DNA of 64,000 bases from Symbiodinium natans (GCA_905221605.1 CAJNDS010001458.1:548501-612500); one strand, 5' to 3'; shown: positions 23,201 through 31,345, counted from the stretch's first letter. Notes: generated from the letters alone by a model not told the origin. Translations and numbers: made by a program.

Positions 23201-26200
23201 CTCAAATTCCTACACCCTAAAAACCTAAACCAAGAACTCCCTAAACGCTAAACCCTGAACCCTACAAACCCAAACCCTAAAAAGCAAATGACAAGCAGCT
23301 CGGGGATCAGCATGCAGAAGAAAAATACGCTTCGGCCGCACAAGATGGGTGTCATTCCACAACGCATCTGCTAGTTTCTGGGTTTAGGATTTAGGGTTTA
23401 GGGTTTAGGGTTTAGGGTTTAGGGTTTAGGAAGACAAGCCCGTAGAACCTCCCTTCCCCTGTGCGCGCAACATGTCCCTCTTCACCAACTCGCTTTGCCC
23501 TTCTTCTTGTCGTACAACATGTCGCCCAAGCTTCTCACTGCACAGGCGCCTCGCCCCTAAACCCTAAACCCAAAACCCTAATTAAACCCTAAACCCTAAA
23601 CCCTAAACCCTGAGAGATGATCCTCTCGGCAGCTTCCGTGCTCATGGCAACTGCAAGGTTCAAGAAGAGCACGGATGCCACCGGTTTTAGGGTTTACAGT
23701 AGGGTTTGGCAACCATCAAGACAGCAGGAGAGCACCTGCTCACTAGCTCTGAACACTAAAGTCGCTACCCTAAACCCTAAACCCTAAACCCTAAACCCTA
23801 AACCCTAAACCCTGAACCCTAAACCCTAAAAGCAACCTGCCTGGCAGATGACGCTGTAGTGCCAGAGCCTGCGTGGAAGGCGTTTGGGCATCGAGTCCCA
23901 GGCCGTGGTGGGTTTGGAATTTTGGGATACATGCCCGCGAGCCTAGTACCCCTCACATGGTGTAAACATATCTGTATGTATATGTACTTATTTCTGTATA
24001 TATATATATATATGAAACTACATGTGTATATACATATACATATACATATATATATATATATACATACAGAAGTATATTATATTGTATATACCATGTGGTA
24101 TTTCATGTACTTTCCTAGATACAGTATGTTATGAAGGGATCCTAGTATGACTTATATATATATATAGGGTCTTTTGTCTATAGGGCTTAGGGGTTTACGT
24201 TTTAGGGCGGAGTTGGGTTTTCGGCCGCGGCCTGAACCATCTGTGACCCTAAGTCTGCTTACCCTGGACACACCGAAACCAACCTTTCTCACGGTTTAGG
24301 ATTTTAGGGTAGGCACGAACCTATCTGAGAGCGAGCCTTGAATGAGCTCCGGGGTGCCTTGAACCCGCAACCCTAAACCGACTTTCACTAGATGCTTCCA
24401 TCTGCTGACCTATACGCCCTCCCCTAAACCACACAATCCTAAACCCCTTATCAAAAACACGCCTTTGAGCCCGAAAACCTGCGTCCCCACCAAACCCTTA
24501 CCCTAAGGATCCATGAACCTACATGGTGTATGCTTGGGCTTCAAAGAGGTTCCTATACAGCCTATACAGTAGCTTTAGGGCCCAAGCATATACCATATAG
24601 CATATACCATATAGGTGATTGGATCCTTCGGGTCAGCTAGGAGTTCTGCCTCTGCGCGCCGACCCTCTCAACTCAAAGGGAGAATTTCGGACCGCACCCG
24701 CGACAAGGTTGAGGGCTTAGGGTTTAGGGTTTCGGGTTTAGGGTTTAATTAGGGGTGTTTAGGACCCAGGGCTTACGGTGTTTTAGGACTTTGAAACTTA
24801 GGGTTGCTAGGAGGGCTAAAGGGATTGAGTTAGGCCAACCCCCGACTTAAACCAACAAAAAATCCGAAAGCCCCTTCGCTTCACTCAGCTCGCGGCCCTT
24901 TCTCAAACTCTTGCACCTCGGTCAAGACAAGGAGCCGGTCCTCAAGTGAGAGAAGCAGCCCCGCTCCGCTACAGAGTAGTTAGGAGTTCAGGGTTTAGGG
25001 TTTAGGGTTTACGGGTTTGGGGAATCCTGGTTGTGTTCACAGGGGAACCGAACTTAATCTAACAAAGAGAAGAACGGGTGCTCTTGGGGTCCGAGCCTAA
25101 ACCCTGGCGCACCACTGGGGATCCCGCCTAAACTCTACAACACAGTTACAACACACCTACGCCTTGGAAGCCTTCTCTTCTTCAGCCCGGTGCTCAACAG
25201 TGTCTAGGGTCCAGGGTTTGGGGGTTGAGTTGCCCTAAACCCTATACACTAAACCCCCAACCCTAAACCCTCAACCCTGAACCCTACACCTGAAACAGAT
25301 CAGGTCTTGGAGCGGGTTCAAGTCTTGCTTCGGGCTCAAAGCTTAAAGCTTTCTGGGGTCCAAAAGCCCTAAATGTTTTTGGGGGGCTTAGGTCGTAGGG
25401 TTTCGATTTTCAATTAGGGTTCAGGGTTTAGGGCTTAGGGTTTGGGGTGGGGGGGGGGGGGGCGCGCCGGCTTTTGATGCTCAAGCCAACCGATGAAATA
25501 ATCGCAACTCACCACCTTGAGCAAGCACGGAGCTGTCCGGATGTTCTCAGGTTCTCAGGACTCCAAAACATCTGGGCCGAGTTGCCTCTCTGATGCTGAA
25601 AAGTTCAGGGCTTTGGCTTTGGGGCTGAGCTGTCAAGGGCCCTAAACTTTAGAACCCCAACCCCGAAACCACATGCGTCACGAACGCTCGAATGGCTGAA
25701 GGGCGAGGGCTACCACCCTGACAGGGGGTCAGGGCATTGAGTTGAAGGGCCCGAAACTCTACAGTCCTGAACCTTTAAACCCGAACAGTCCTTGGTTTCA
25801 AAGACCCAACCACGTCCATCTGCAAGGTGCAGGAAGCTAGTGCCATTGACCTGAAACAAGCCACTACTTGGAGGGTCATGGCACTTACTAACCAATTCTA
25901 AATGTACTTCTAGCCCACTTATAAGCCCCTTAAGTGCCCCTTGTATGGTTATAAGTACATATTTCTAAGTACAGTGATACTTGGCGCTAACATGGTGATA
26001 AGTACAGTTCTAAGTACAGTTTTTTTGTTGGTTCAAAAGTGCCCTGAACATCCAAGTTGGCTCTGTTAAGGACAGCTCATGGTGGGCCTCTGCTGATGAT
26101 CTGCGCAGTTCTCAAGATTCGAGTCCCCACCCCCCCCCCCCCCCCCCCCCCCCCCGCTCCAAAAAAAAAGGGATTTAATTTAGAGAACTATCTTTTTAAA

Positions 26201-29200
26201 GAAATATTCAACATACCCCCAGGGCATACCCCTTGAGAGAAATTAAGGGGTATGGTAAAATCCTCCCTTAGACTCCCTTATGTTATCCTTTCATGTAGGT
26301 TAAGGGGTATGGGTTTGGGGTATGGTGCATGTTTCTTAGATACTCATATCTATAAGCTTAAAGCCGAACAGGGCCGAAGTCAACCTGACACAAGCATGTT
26401 CTAGGAGCACGTTCCACCCGAAAACCATCTTCGGTTTTAGGACAGCGAGAGTTGCTCATAAGCAAAGCAAGTTTAGTACCCCAAGCCGAAAGCCCTAAGC
26501 CCTAAACCCTAATTAACCTGAAACACCCCACAGCCCACCATTTTTGAAGGCTTGGACCTCAGGGTTTAGGAGTGTGGTCTTCATGGAGAACCCTAGACCC
26601 TAGATCCTAAACCCTTTCAAAGCAAGAGCGGAACTCATGGGCCACGCCAGAGTTCTGGGCTGCGAGTGCGTGGCTGCATCCTTCTTTGCACGAGGCGTGC
26701 GTGGATGTTTCAACTCCAACTCGGCCTGCAGCATGTTCGCCAGACCCGTAGCCGTGGCAGCAGTTGGAGCAGAGTCCACCCGTGGTCGCTCGCGGTACGA
26801 TGCAACCCGAAACAGAACTGTTGGATGCTTGTGCAAAAGCGAAGTCGTCAGGGGTATCCAGGCCCTTCACCACAAGAGTTGGATCAGGCTTAGAAGCATG
26901 GCGCCCGGCTAACCCGGGGCTTGGTCTTGGGGACTGGGGGCTCAGGGGGCTCAGGGGGCTCAGGGGGTTTAGGGGGTTTAGGGGGTTTAGGGGGTTTAGG
27001 GGGTTTAGGGGGTTTAGGGTTTAGGGGATTTGGGGTTTAGGGTGTAGGGTGGGGGCTTTAGAAGTTTGGGGTGTGGGCTTTAGGACTTTAGGGTGCGGCG
27101 TGTTGGGGCGTTAGGGCCTTAGGAGTGTAGGGTGTCGAGGTGAAGGGCTGCGTTGAGGTAAAGGGCTGCAGTGCTTTTGGAGTTTCGGATATAAGGGTTC
27201 CGGTGATGATGCAACATCCAAGAGGGGTTTGTAAGGGAACTTAACGCATCAAAGCAGGGGATGAGGGTTAGGGTTTAGGGCTGGGGCATAGGGTTTAGGG
27301 TAAACCTTAACCCTTACCCCTCAACCCTCAACCCTAAACCCTAAACCACAAACCCCAAACCCTACACAAGTCTCCTCGGGCACCGGCAACTTTGCGTTCG
27401 TCCACCACCTCAGGCGTCTGCAGCTCCGCTAGGATCGGTATGTTCTTACCCTGAAGCCCTAAACCCTACACCCTAAGCCCTAAACCTTTTTAGATCGTCC
27501 CTATGAACCCAAGACCTCAAATGATATAGGGGCTTGCGAAAATAGGGGAACCTAAAATAGACCCCCCCAAAGACTAGGATGCCCGTAGCATAAGGACCCC
27601 ATATTTACAAGATACCCTAGTTTCGGAGACCACCGTATTAAGGACCCCTTTACCCAAAGAGCCCAATACCCCTTAATTAAGGAATATTCCTTGAATCTTA
27701 TTCAGGATCCCTTTATAATTTAGGGTATATTCCTTAATTAAGGAGTATTGGGCTCTCTGGGTATCATTAAAGGTGTATTCCTGAGTTAAGGGGTCTTGGG
27801 CTCGATGGGGCTGCGCTGACTTGCTGCACGCATAGGGCATTTTATGGCCTTGCATGGCTAATAGGGCTTATAGGTTGGGTGTAGGGTTTAGGGTTTAGGG
27901 TTTAGGGTTTAAGGAGTAGAGTTGGGGGGTACTATAATGGGGGACATCCCATTTCATAGGCTTGGTGGGGGGTTAGAGGCCCTACTTTGGTGTAGACCCC
28001 GGGTTTTTTCTTTTACTTTTTAGGTATAAGTAGCTTTTCTAGAAACCCAGAACCAAAGAAAGCATTAAAGTATGGGACGCCAAAACCCAGGAGGGCTTGG
28101 AGTCTTGGAGGGCTTTTTGGCTTTCGAACGTATAGTCTTGCGCGTGTTTCGATGTGTTGTTTCTGCCCTTTCGGTGGCAATATGAGGAAAAACGGGGGGC
28201 GGGGGTTAAGGTTTAGAGTACCCCGAAACCCTAAACCCAAACCCTAAAACAGTAAAGGGTTTCGGGATTATTTAGTGTTGCGGAAGGCTTGGGCGGCGTG
28301 GGTGCAGCGTGTGGGGTTTAGGTTGGGGTGCCTAACGACTTCAGAACCATCAAGAAGTAACCCTAAACCCTGAACCCCATATCCCGAAACTGCAAACCCT
28401 AAAACCTACACCCTAAACCCTAAACCCCTAGACTGCAAACCCTAAAACCATGGCTATCAACCCAGAAGTCACAATGAAGGTTCATTCGGGCTTGGGGGGT
28501 GTAGGGCTTATGAGTATACAGGTGGATCTCAGGGCTTTCGAGGTTCTAGACCCAAGGGTAATCTAGTTTTTGAAAGGGGCTTATGGGAACCTAAATACCC
28601 TAAAAAAAGGGAATAAGGGCCCTAAACCCTGAACCCTAAACCCCAAACCCTAGAAAAAGATAACAAGGGCCTACTCAGGGTCCTGGGGTTTCGTTGCTTT
28701 GGAGCTGTGGCGTACTTTGGGAGCTAGGGATGCTTGGGGTGTGTTTCGGATTCTGTAGGTTTAGGGTTTAGGTTTAGGGTTTAGGGTTTAGGGTTAGGGT
28801 TCAGGGTTCAGGCTTCAGGGTTTAGGGTTTAGGGTCTGAACGGTTCCAGGTCCAAGTCGCCACGACCTGCCCGGGATGGAGGAAGTGGCCCACCCGCGCG
28901 TCATCGGCGTACGTCGGCGCGGCGCGAATCTGCGGCAGGCAGCTGTTAAGGCCCGAGTTCGCGTTGCCTCTGGTCTTCCCTAGCCCCCCTAAACCCTAAA
29001 CCCTACACCCTAAACCCTACAGAAAATGAACACCTGAAACCCTGGTGGCTTGCATCTTGCTTTGCAGGACCGCAGGGGGCCCCCGAACCCCACCTTAAGA
29101 ACCCAAAACCTACCTTCTTGGTAGGTTCTTATTCTAAAACCACTTCTAGGATTCTTCCAGGTGACCTGCAAACAAGTAGTTTTGGGTTCTTCAGGTAAAC

Positions 29201-30067
29201 CAAAACCAGCAAAAGGTACCTCTGGGCTGGCGAGGACGAGGGTTTAGAGACTATGGGCTGTTGGGGCGGTGCGGAGGGGGGCGCACGTTCCCAAGCTTTC
29301 AAAGGGTTTAGGGTTTAGGGTTTAGGGCTTAGGGCTTAGGGCTTAGGGATTAGGGTTTAGGGTTTAGGGTTTGGGGTTTAGGGTTTAGCTGCAGGATTTA
29401 GGGCCTTGAGGGCTTCAACAGCTTGACTTTAGGGTGCTTTTTGGGTTTGGGGTTGAGGGTTCTGGCTTGAGACTCTCGACTTCTCAGGCGGAGTTTAGGG
29501 TGTAGGACCCCTACCCAAAGAGCCCAATACCCCTTAATTAAGGAAAATTCCTTAAATCCTACTAAGGATCCCTTTATGACTTAAGGTCAATTCCTTAGTT
29601 AAGGGGTATTGGGCTCTCTGGGTACATGCTGCAGCTCCAGCTGCGAAATCCTGCCCGCTTTGAGGCACCTGAGAAGACGTTCAGGCTTTCCAGGGTCTAC
29701 ATTCGACATCGAGGCCTGGGGGCTCTAAAGCTGCTTCCCAGAGAGCCCAATACCCAATACCTAAGGAATGTACCTTAAGTTATAAAAAGGGATCCTTAGT
29801 ATGATTTAAGGAATATTCCTTAATTAAGGGGTATTGGGCTCTTTGGGTTCCTGGCTGTATAGACCCTCAGCCCTAAGCCAGAATAAGTCCAAAGCCCCAA
29901 GGATTGAGTTGCTAAATCCCTACATCCCTCATCCCTACATCCCTAAATCCCTATAAATCTCTAATACATCCCTAAATCCCTAATCCCAAAAATTCCTAAA
30001 TCCACAAGAACTTGATGCGCCTCTACATCATCCTTGCACATCACGGCAAAGAAGTGCAGCTGACGCC
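12467..30067 (-). CDS. Gene with three tandem SH3b-like domains, 14 exons assembled (5' end missing)
   Basis: No single ORF shows this gene. Fourteen exons of 26-89 nt join on the minus strand into one open frame of 227 codons plus TGA, with every phase matching. The product has three copies of one pattern: (H-Y-x-V-x-C)-(x-D-V-E)-(R-x-x-P-T-Y-x-D-[DE]-A-R-[TV]-G)-(x-G-D/Q)-(x-V-D-E-R)-(F-L-x-L-[AS]-D-G-R-G-W-[VL]-F-E-T-K-D). This order, with R-x-x-P early, a central G-x-x-V and a terminal D-G-R-G-W-V, is that of bacterial-type SH3 (SH3b) domains, which usually bind peptides or cell-wall-type ligands; the function here is unknown. The 13 introns run 404-2205 nt: five GT-AG, six GC-AG, two GA-AG. 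All carry TTTAGGG-type repeats. Coding is 3.9% of the span. The repeated domains confirm each other across junctions, which is why I trust the model more than the many other open islands. Exons upstream of 30067 are unknown. The end at 12467 rests on a stop after the third domain. Confidence 0.85.
12562..12686. mobile_element. Dispersed repeat K
   Basis: Second copy, in intron 3c-3d, with the core GAGAGCCAGAAGAGGGTTAAG. Confidence 0.68.
12904..12973 (-). CDS. SH3-like gene exon 3c (G-R-G-W-L-F core)
   Basis: Completes E and encodes R-C-R-V-N-A-T-W-F-L-R-L, then S-D-G-R-G-W-L-F-E-T-K. The acceptor is CCCTGAG. The donor is GA (ACGAAG then gacggg), at the same T-K position as in domain 1. The opposite strand also has a 61-codon open frame here, which I treat as a shadow. 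Confidence 0.88.
13012..13196 (+). repeat. TTTAGGG tract, long
   Basis: About 26 units in intron 3b-3c, next to a poly-G run at 12987-13010. Confidence 0.93.
13228..13328. mobile_element. Family C MITE-like hairpin
   Basis: Family C has ends TTGGGATGTTCCCCCTTATA and its complement, then CTAACAGTCCTTA and GGGGGTACTATAATCCCTA. This copy is in intron 3b-3c. Confidence 0.68.
13903..13947 (-). CDS. SH3-like gene exon 3b
   Basis: Completes R and encodes T-G-L-T-V-H-P-G-D-C-I-A-V-D. The acceptor is AGGCAAG; AGGCAAGG also stands at the donor of the same intron. The donor is GC (GACGA then gccgaa), phase 2. Confidence 0.85.
14590..14671 (-). CDS. SH3-like gene exon 3a
   Basis: Encodes L-L-L-R-H-Y-T-V-V-C-D-D-D-V-E-I and R-A-A-P-T-Y-S-D-E-A in one exon, joining what is split in domains 1 and 2. 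The donor is GT (GGCAAG then gtgttt), phase 2. The acceptor used here is AATCAAG; GCTGAG at 14654-14659 is an alternative. Confidence 0.83.
14937..15063. mobile_element. Family I MITE-like hairpin
   Basis: Ends CCTTGGACCCTTAAGGTTGT and the complementary ACAACCTTAGAGGTACGAG region, with CCCTTGGGTTTT inside; in intron 2e-3a. Confidence 0.65.
15373..15438. mobile_element. Family A, short internally deleted copy
   Basis: Both terminal inverted repeats are present around a ~30-bp core. Confidence 0.6.
15629..15756 (-). repeat. CCCTAAA tract
   Basis: About 18 units, in intron 2e-3a. Confidence 0.93.
16297..16380 (-). repeat. CCCTAAA tract
   Basis: About twelve units, in intron 2e-3a. Confidence 0.9.
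16565..16653 (-). CDS. SH3-like gene exon 2e (G-R-G-W-V-F core, no internal intron)
   Basis: Encodes F-L-K-L-A-D-G-R-G-W-V-F-E-T-K-D then R-L-L-V-M-S-E and A-W-A-P-R-E. It spans without a break the site where domains 1 and 3 carry a GA-AG intron. The acceptor is CTTTGAG. The donor is GT (GGGAGG then gttgag), phase 1; if the donor were skipped a stop follows at once. Confidence 0.85.
17111..17227 (-). repeat. CCCTAAA tract
   Basis: About 16 units, in intron 2d-2e. Confidence 0.92.
17571..17676. mobile_element. Family C hairpin
   Basis: Complete copy in intron 2d-2e. Confidence 0.75.
18177..18450. repeat. 9-bp minisatellite (ATTCATTAC)n
   Basis: About 30 units of TTCATTACA with scattered changes, decaying to the right until about 18560. 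All its ORFs are repeat artefacts. Confidence 0.85.
18859..18904 (-). CDS. SH3-like gene exon 2d
   Basis: Completes G and encodes D-C-I-A-A-D-E-R-C-T-V-A-G-A plus two bases. It aligns with G-D-C-I-A-V-D-E of domain 3 and shows E-R-C without a break, which confirms the E|R junction there. The acceptor is GCGGAAG and the donor is GC (GCTCG then gctcgc). Confidence 0.85.
18944..19054. mobile_element. Family D
   Basis: Complete copy in intron 2c-2d, abutting a family H element. Confidence 0.72.
19055..19165. mobile_element. Family H MITE-like element
   Basis: Family H has ends CTACTATTTGCTTAAGAACC and its complement, with C-runs and AATAA inside. Confidence 0.68.
19850..19937. repeat. Dispersed repeat J
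   Basis: Shares GGACACCAA, TACACTCACCAA and CATAAACCC with copies at 47.05 and 63.23 kb. It is not a hairpin. Confidence 0.6.
20001..20122. mobile_element. Family D with C-run
   Basis: A run of 17 C lies at 20073-20089. Confidence 0.62.
20173..20199. repeat. (CA)n microsatellite
   Basis: About 13 CA units. Confidence 0.85.
20356..20431. mobile_element. Family D, partial
   Basis: Left two-thirds only. Confidence 0.55.
20838..20925. mobile_element. Family C hairpin, shortened
   Basis: Both ends present, core reduced. Confidence 0.68.
20996..21036 (-). CDS. SH3-like gene exon 2c
   Basis: Encodes Y-S-D-D-A-R-T-G-V-V-L-L-S, the counterpart of Y-A-D-D-A-R-V-G in domain 1. The acceptor is TGGCAAG. 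The donor is GC (GTCAG then gcttgg), phase 1. Confidence 0.85.
21120..21225 (-). repeat. CCCTAAA tract with variants
   Basis: Mixed CCCTAAA and CCCAAAA units, in intron 2b-2c. Confidence 0.85.
22070..22186. mobile_element. Family F MITE-like hairpin
   Basis: Family F has ends GGATCCATGTACCTATATAG and its complement, with the inner arm TATACTTGGGCC. Complete copy, in intron 2b-2c. Confidence 0.75.
22232..22260 (-). CDS. SH3-like gene exon 2b
   Basis: Encodes E-D-V-E-T-R-M-S-P plus two bases, matching D-D-V-E-I-R-A-A-P. The acceptor is CCCTGCCAG. The donor is GT (CCCAC then gtgcgcc), phase 2, so that AC plus G restores the threonine of P-T-Y. Confidence 0.82.
22298..22410. repeat. Threefold TTTAACGTT / TTTAGGG repeat
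   Basis: Three ~35-bp units each combine ATTTAGGG with TTTTAACGTTAAAAA, the last one inverted. Confidence 0.5.
22606..22709. mobile_element. Family D, diverged
   Basis: Both ends recognisable; in intron 2a-2b. Confidence 0.6.
23769..23832 (-). repeat. CCCTAAA tract
   Basis: Begins 9 nt inside intron 2a-2b after its GC donor. Confidence 0.9.
23841..23868 (-). CDS. SH3-like gene exon 2a
   Basis: Enc. L-W-H-Y-S-V-I-C-Q, aligning with R-H-Y-T-V-V-C of domain 3. The acceptor is TTCCACGCAG. The donor is GC (TGCCAG then gcaggt). The octamer CTGCCAGG occurs at both ends of the following intron. Confidence 0.8.
23994..24062. repeat. AT-rich microsatellite cluster
   Basis: TATATA and TACATA runs. 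Confidence 0.8.
24503..24634. mobile_element. Family F hairpin
   Basis: Complete copy with a small duplication of CATATACCATATAG; in intron 1e-2a. Confidence 0.72.
24915..24940 (-). CDS. SH3-like gene exon 1e
   Basis: Encodes D-R-L-L-V-L-T-E plus two bases, matching D-R-L-L-V-M-S-E, which is uninterrupted in domain 2. The acceptor is CACTTGAG. A GC donor (GAGGT then gcaag) gives the phase 2 needed by the next exon. A GT donor two bases earlier would break the frame. Confidence 0.75.
25791..25850 (-). CDS. SH3-like gene exon 1d (G-R-G-W-V-F core)
   Basis: Twenty codons with V-N-G-T-S-F-L-H-L-A-D-G-R-G-W-V-F-E-T-K. The acceptor is TTGTTTCAG. The donor is GA (ACCAAG then gactgt), at the same residue as the GA donor in domain 3. 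A family A hairpin ends 14 nt upstream of the acceptor. Confidence 0.88.
25865..26057. mobile_element. Family A, long copy
   Basis: Has duplicated internal AAGTACAGT segments. It lies in intron 1c-1d with one end 14 nt from the exon 1d acceptor. Confidence 0.7.
26131..26155. repeat. Poly-C run
   Basis: A C homopolymer in intron 1c-1d. Confidence 0.85.
26930..27030 (+). repeat. Variant array: CTCAGGGGG then TTTAGGGGG
   Basis: A 9-mer version of the heptamer, internally uniform. Confidence 0.85.
27391..27417 (-). CDS. SH3-like gene exon 1c
   Basis: A nine-codon exon, T-P-E-V-V-D-E-R-K, matching A-V-D-E-R and A-A-D-E-R in the other two domains. The acceptor is GAGCTGCAG and the donor is GT (CGCAAA then gttgcc), phase 0. 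The exact 5' edge is the least certain part; acceptors a few codons further in are possible. Confidence 0.65.
27652..27762. mobile_element. Family B hairpin
   Basis: Complete copy in intron 1b-1c region's left neighbour (intron 1b to 1c ends at 27418); an extra right-end fragment follows to 27808. Confidence 0.7.
28545..28692. mobile_element. Family D split by CCCTAAA tract with flanking duplication
   Basis: A tract (28622-28651) is flanked by two copies of a 20-nt element segment (28602-28621 and 28652-28671, 16 of 20 identical). Confidence 0.7.
28756..28836 (+). repeat. TTTAGGG tract
   Basis: Imperfect units, in intron 1b-1c. Confidence 0.85.
28867..28929 (-). CDS. SH3-like gene exon 1b
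   Basis: Twenty-one codons, starting I-R-A-A-P-T-Y-A-D-D-A-R-V-G and ending H-P-G-Q. The acceptor is excellent (CTGCCGCAG). The donor is GT (GGGCAG then gtcgtg), phase 0 at both ends. It carries without interruption a stretch that introns split in domains 2 and 3, and so validates their junctions. Confidence 0.85.
29097..29200. repeat. Imperfect hairpin, single copy
   Basis: AGAACCCAAAACCTACC opposes TAGTTTTGGGTTCT; in intron 1a-1b. Confidence 0.5.
29308..29392 (+). repeat. TTTAGGG tract
   Basis: Units vary between TTTAGGG and CTTAGGG; in intron 1a-1b. Confidence 0.87.
29513..29623. mobile_element. Family B hairpin
   Basis: Complete, close to consensus, in intron 1a-1b. Confidence 0.78.
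29737..29848. mobile_element. Family B hairpin
   Basis: Complete copy in the same intron as the previous one. Confidence 0.75.
30021..30067 (-). CDS. SH3-like gene exon 1a (domain 1 start)
   Basis: Encodes R-Q-L-H-F-F-A-V-M-C-K-D-D-V-E, aligning with H-Y-T-V-V-C-D-D-D-V-E of domain 3. The acceptor is GGCAAG, though CACAG at 30081-30083 would also serve and add W-P-W-Q-G. The donor is GC (GTAGAG then gcgcat), phase 0. The exon feeding it should end in phase 1 and was not identified. Confidence 0.75.
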
Positions 30068-30979
30068 CTTGCCAAGGCCACTGTGAGCCAAACCTAAGTC
30101 ACTGCGAGCGGCGTCCATGAGGCTGGTTGGTGCTCACATGGGCTGTTTGGAGGGCTTAAGTTTGAGGTTTAGGGTTTGAGGGTTGGATTTTGATATGTAG
30201 GGTTGAAGATGCATGTTTCGGGGTTGTAGGGTCTGTAAGCCCTGACCCCCACCTCCTAAAACTAAACCCCAAACCCTACAGAAGAGGGCTCCCCTCCAAG
30301 CCAAAGTTTGGGGCCGGGGCTGCTCTGCTTCTGCATAGCCCCTGGCGCCCGCGTCCCCGGGTGCTTGGAGGTTCCATGAGGTGCAGGCTTTTGGGGGTTT
30401 GGGGGTTCAGGGGTTTTGGGATGGACGGCCTTACCAGAAACCGTTAGGGTTAAGGGTTTTGAGGGGCTCAGTGGTTCAGGAGTTTCGGGGTTCTAGGCAT
30501 TGAGGGCTTCATCCTCGACTAATACCTTAACATGTTTAGGGGTTGAGGCTGAGGGGTTAGGGCCGGAGAGCTTTACAATTTCGGGCAGGGTTTAGGATGA
30601 TGCAAGGAGATCGAGTCATGTGGCATGCAGGGTTCAGGGTGGAGGGATTTAGTAGCCGTTCGGATTCGAGGGCGCGCCTCACACCCCGCAATCCGACCGA
30701 AGACCCAAAGTCCTAGACCCACAATTCCGAACCCCAAGCCCTAAACCCCAAACCCTCAACCCCAGACCCTAAACCCCAAACCCTAAACCCCAAACCCTAA
30801 ACCCCAAAACCCTAAACCCCAAAACCCTGCAGGGACGCTCTCCGAGCCCGGCCTTGCGAAGGGCGGGGGGCCCGTGGGCTGCAAGGTGGGCTGCGCCAGG
30901 GCCGGTGGCTGCGCCAGCGGCGGTGGCTGCATGCCCCCAGGTTGCGCCAGGGCAAGCGGGGTCGCGGGCCTGGGTACAG

Positions 30980-31097
30980 ACCCAAAGAGCCCTGTATGTA
31001 CCCCTTCATTCAGGAATGGGCCTGAACAAACTATCTAGGGGTCCTTAGCATCATCTAAGGAATGTTCCTGACTTCGGGGGTTTTGGGGCTCTCTGGG
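30980..31097. mobile_element. Family B hairpin, diverged
   Basis: Both ends recognisable. Confidence 0.65.
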
Positions 31098-31218
31098 GAG
31101 GGCTTCGAGGCTTCAGCCCAAGACCAGAGCTTTAGGTTAAGTACCTAAGTAAGTATAAAAAAAAGTCAACGCCGCAAAGAAACTCTCTGGCTTTTTGAGG
31201 CTGAAGGCCGGGCTTTCA

Positions 31219-31284
31219 CCCTAAACCCTAAACCCTAAACCCTAAACCCTAAACCCTAAACCCTAAACCCTAAACCCTAAACCA
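31219..31284 (-). repeat. CCCTAAA tract
   Basis: About nine perfect units. Confidence 0.92.
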
Positions 31285-31345
31285 ACATTCGAACTCGAAG
31301 GGCGCTGCGCTTCGGTGCTGTGCAGTGTGGTTGCTTCAAGTTCAC

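Noticed and set aside
23430-23557. Forty-codon charged open frame on the minus strand with exon-like look
   Set aside because: It is within intron 2a-2b, whose flanking exons join in phase and match domains 1 and 3 without it.
26600-26900. Two overlapping minus-strand frames (K-P-D-P-T-L-V-V-K-G and Q-A-E-L-E-L-K-H)
   Set aside because: They lie in intron 1c-1d, switch frame without a splice signal, and show no known motif.
30094-30118. ATG exon M-D-A-A-R-S-D-L with a GT donor in the right phase for exon 1a
   Set aside because: The implied intron would be only 26 nt; the phase match has a one-in-three chance, so it is not claimed.
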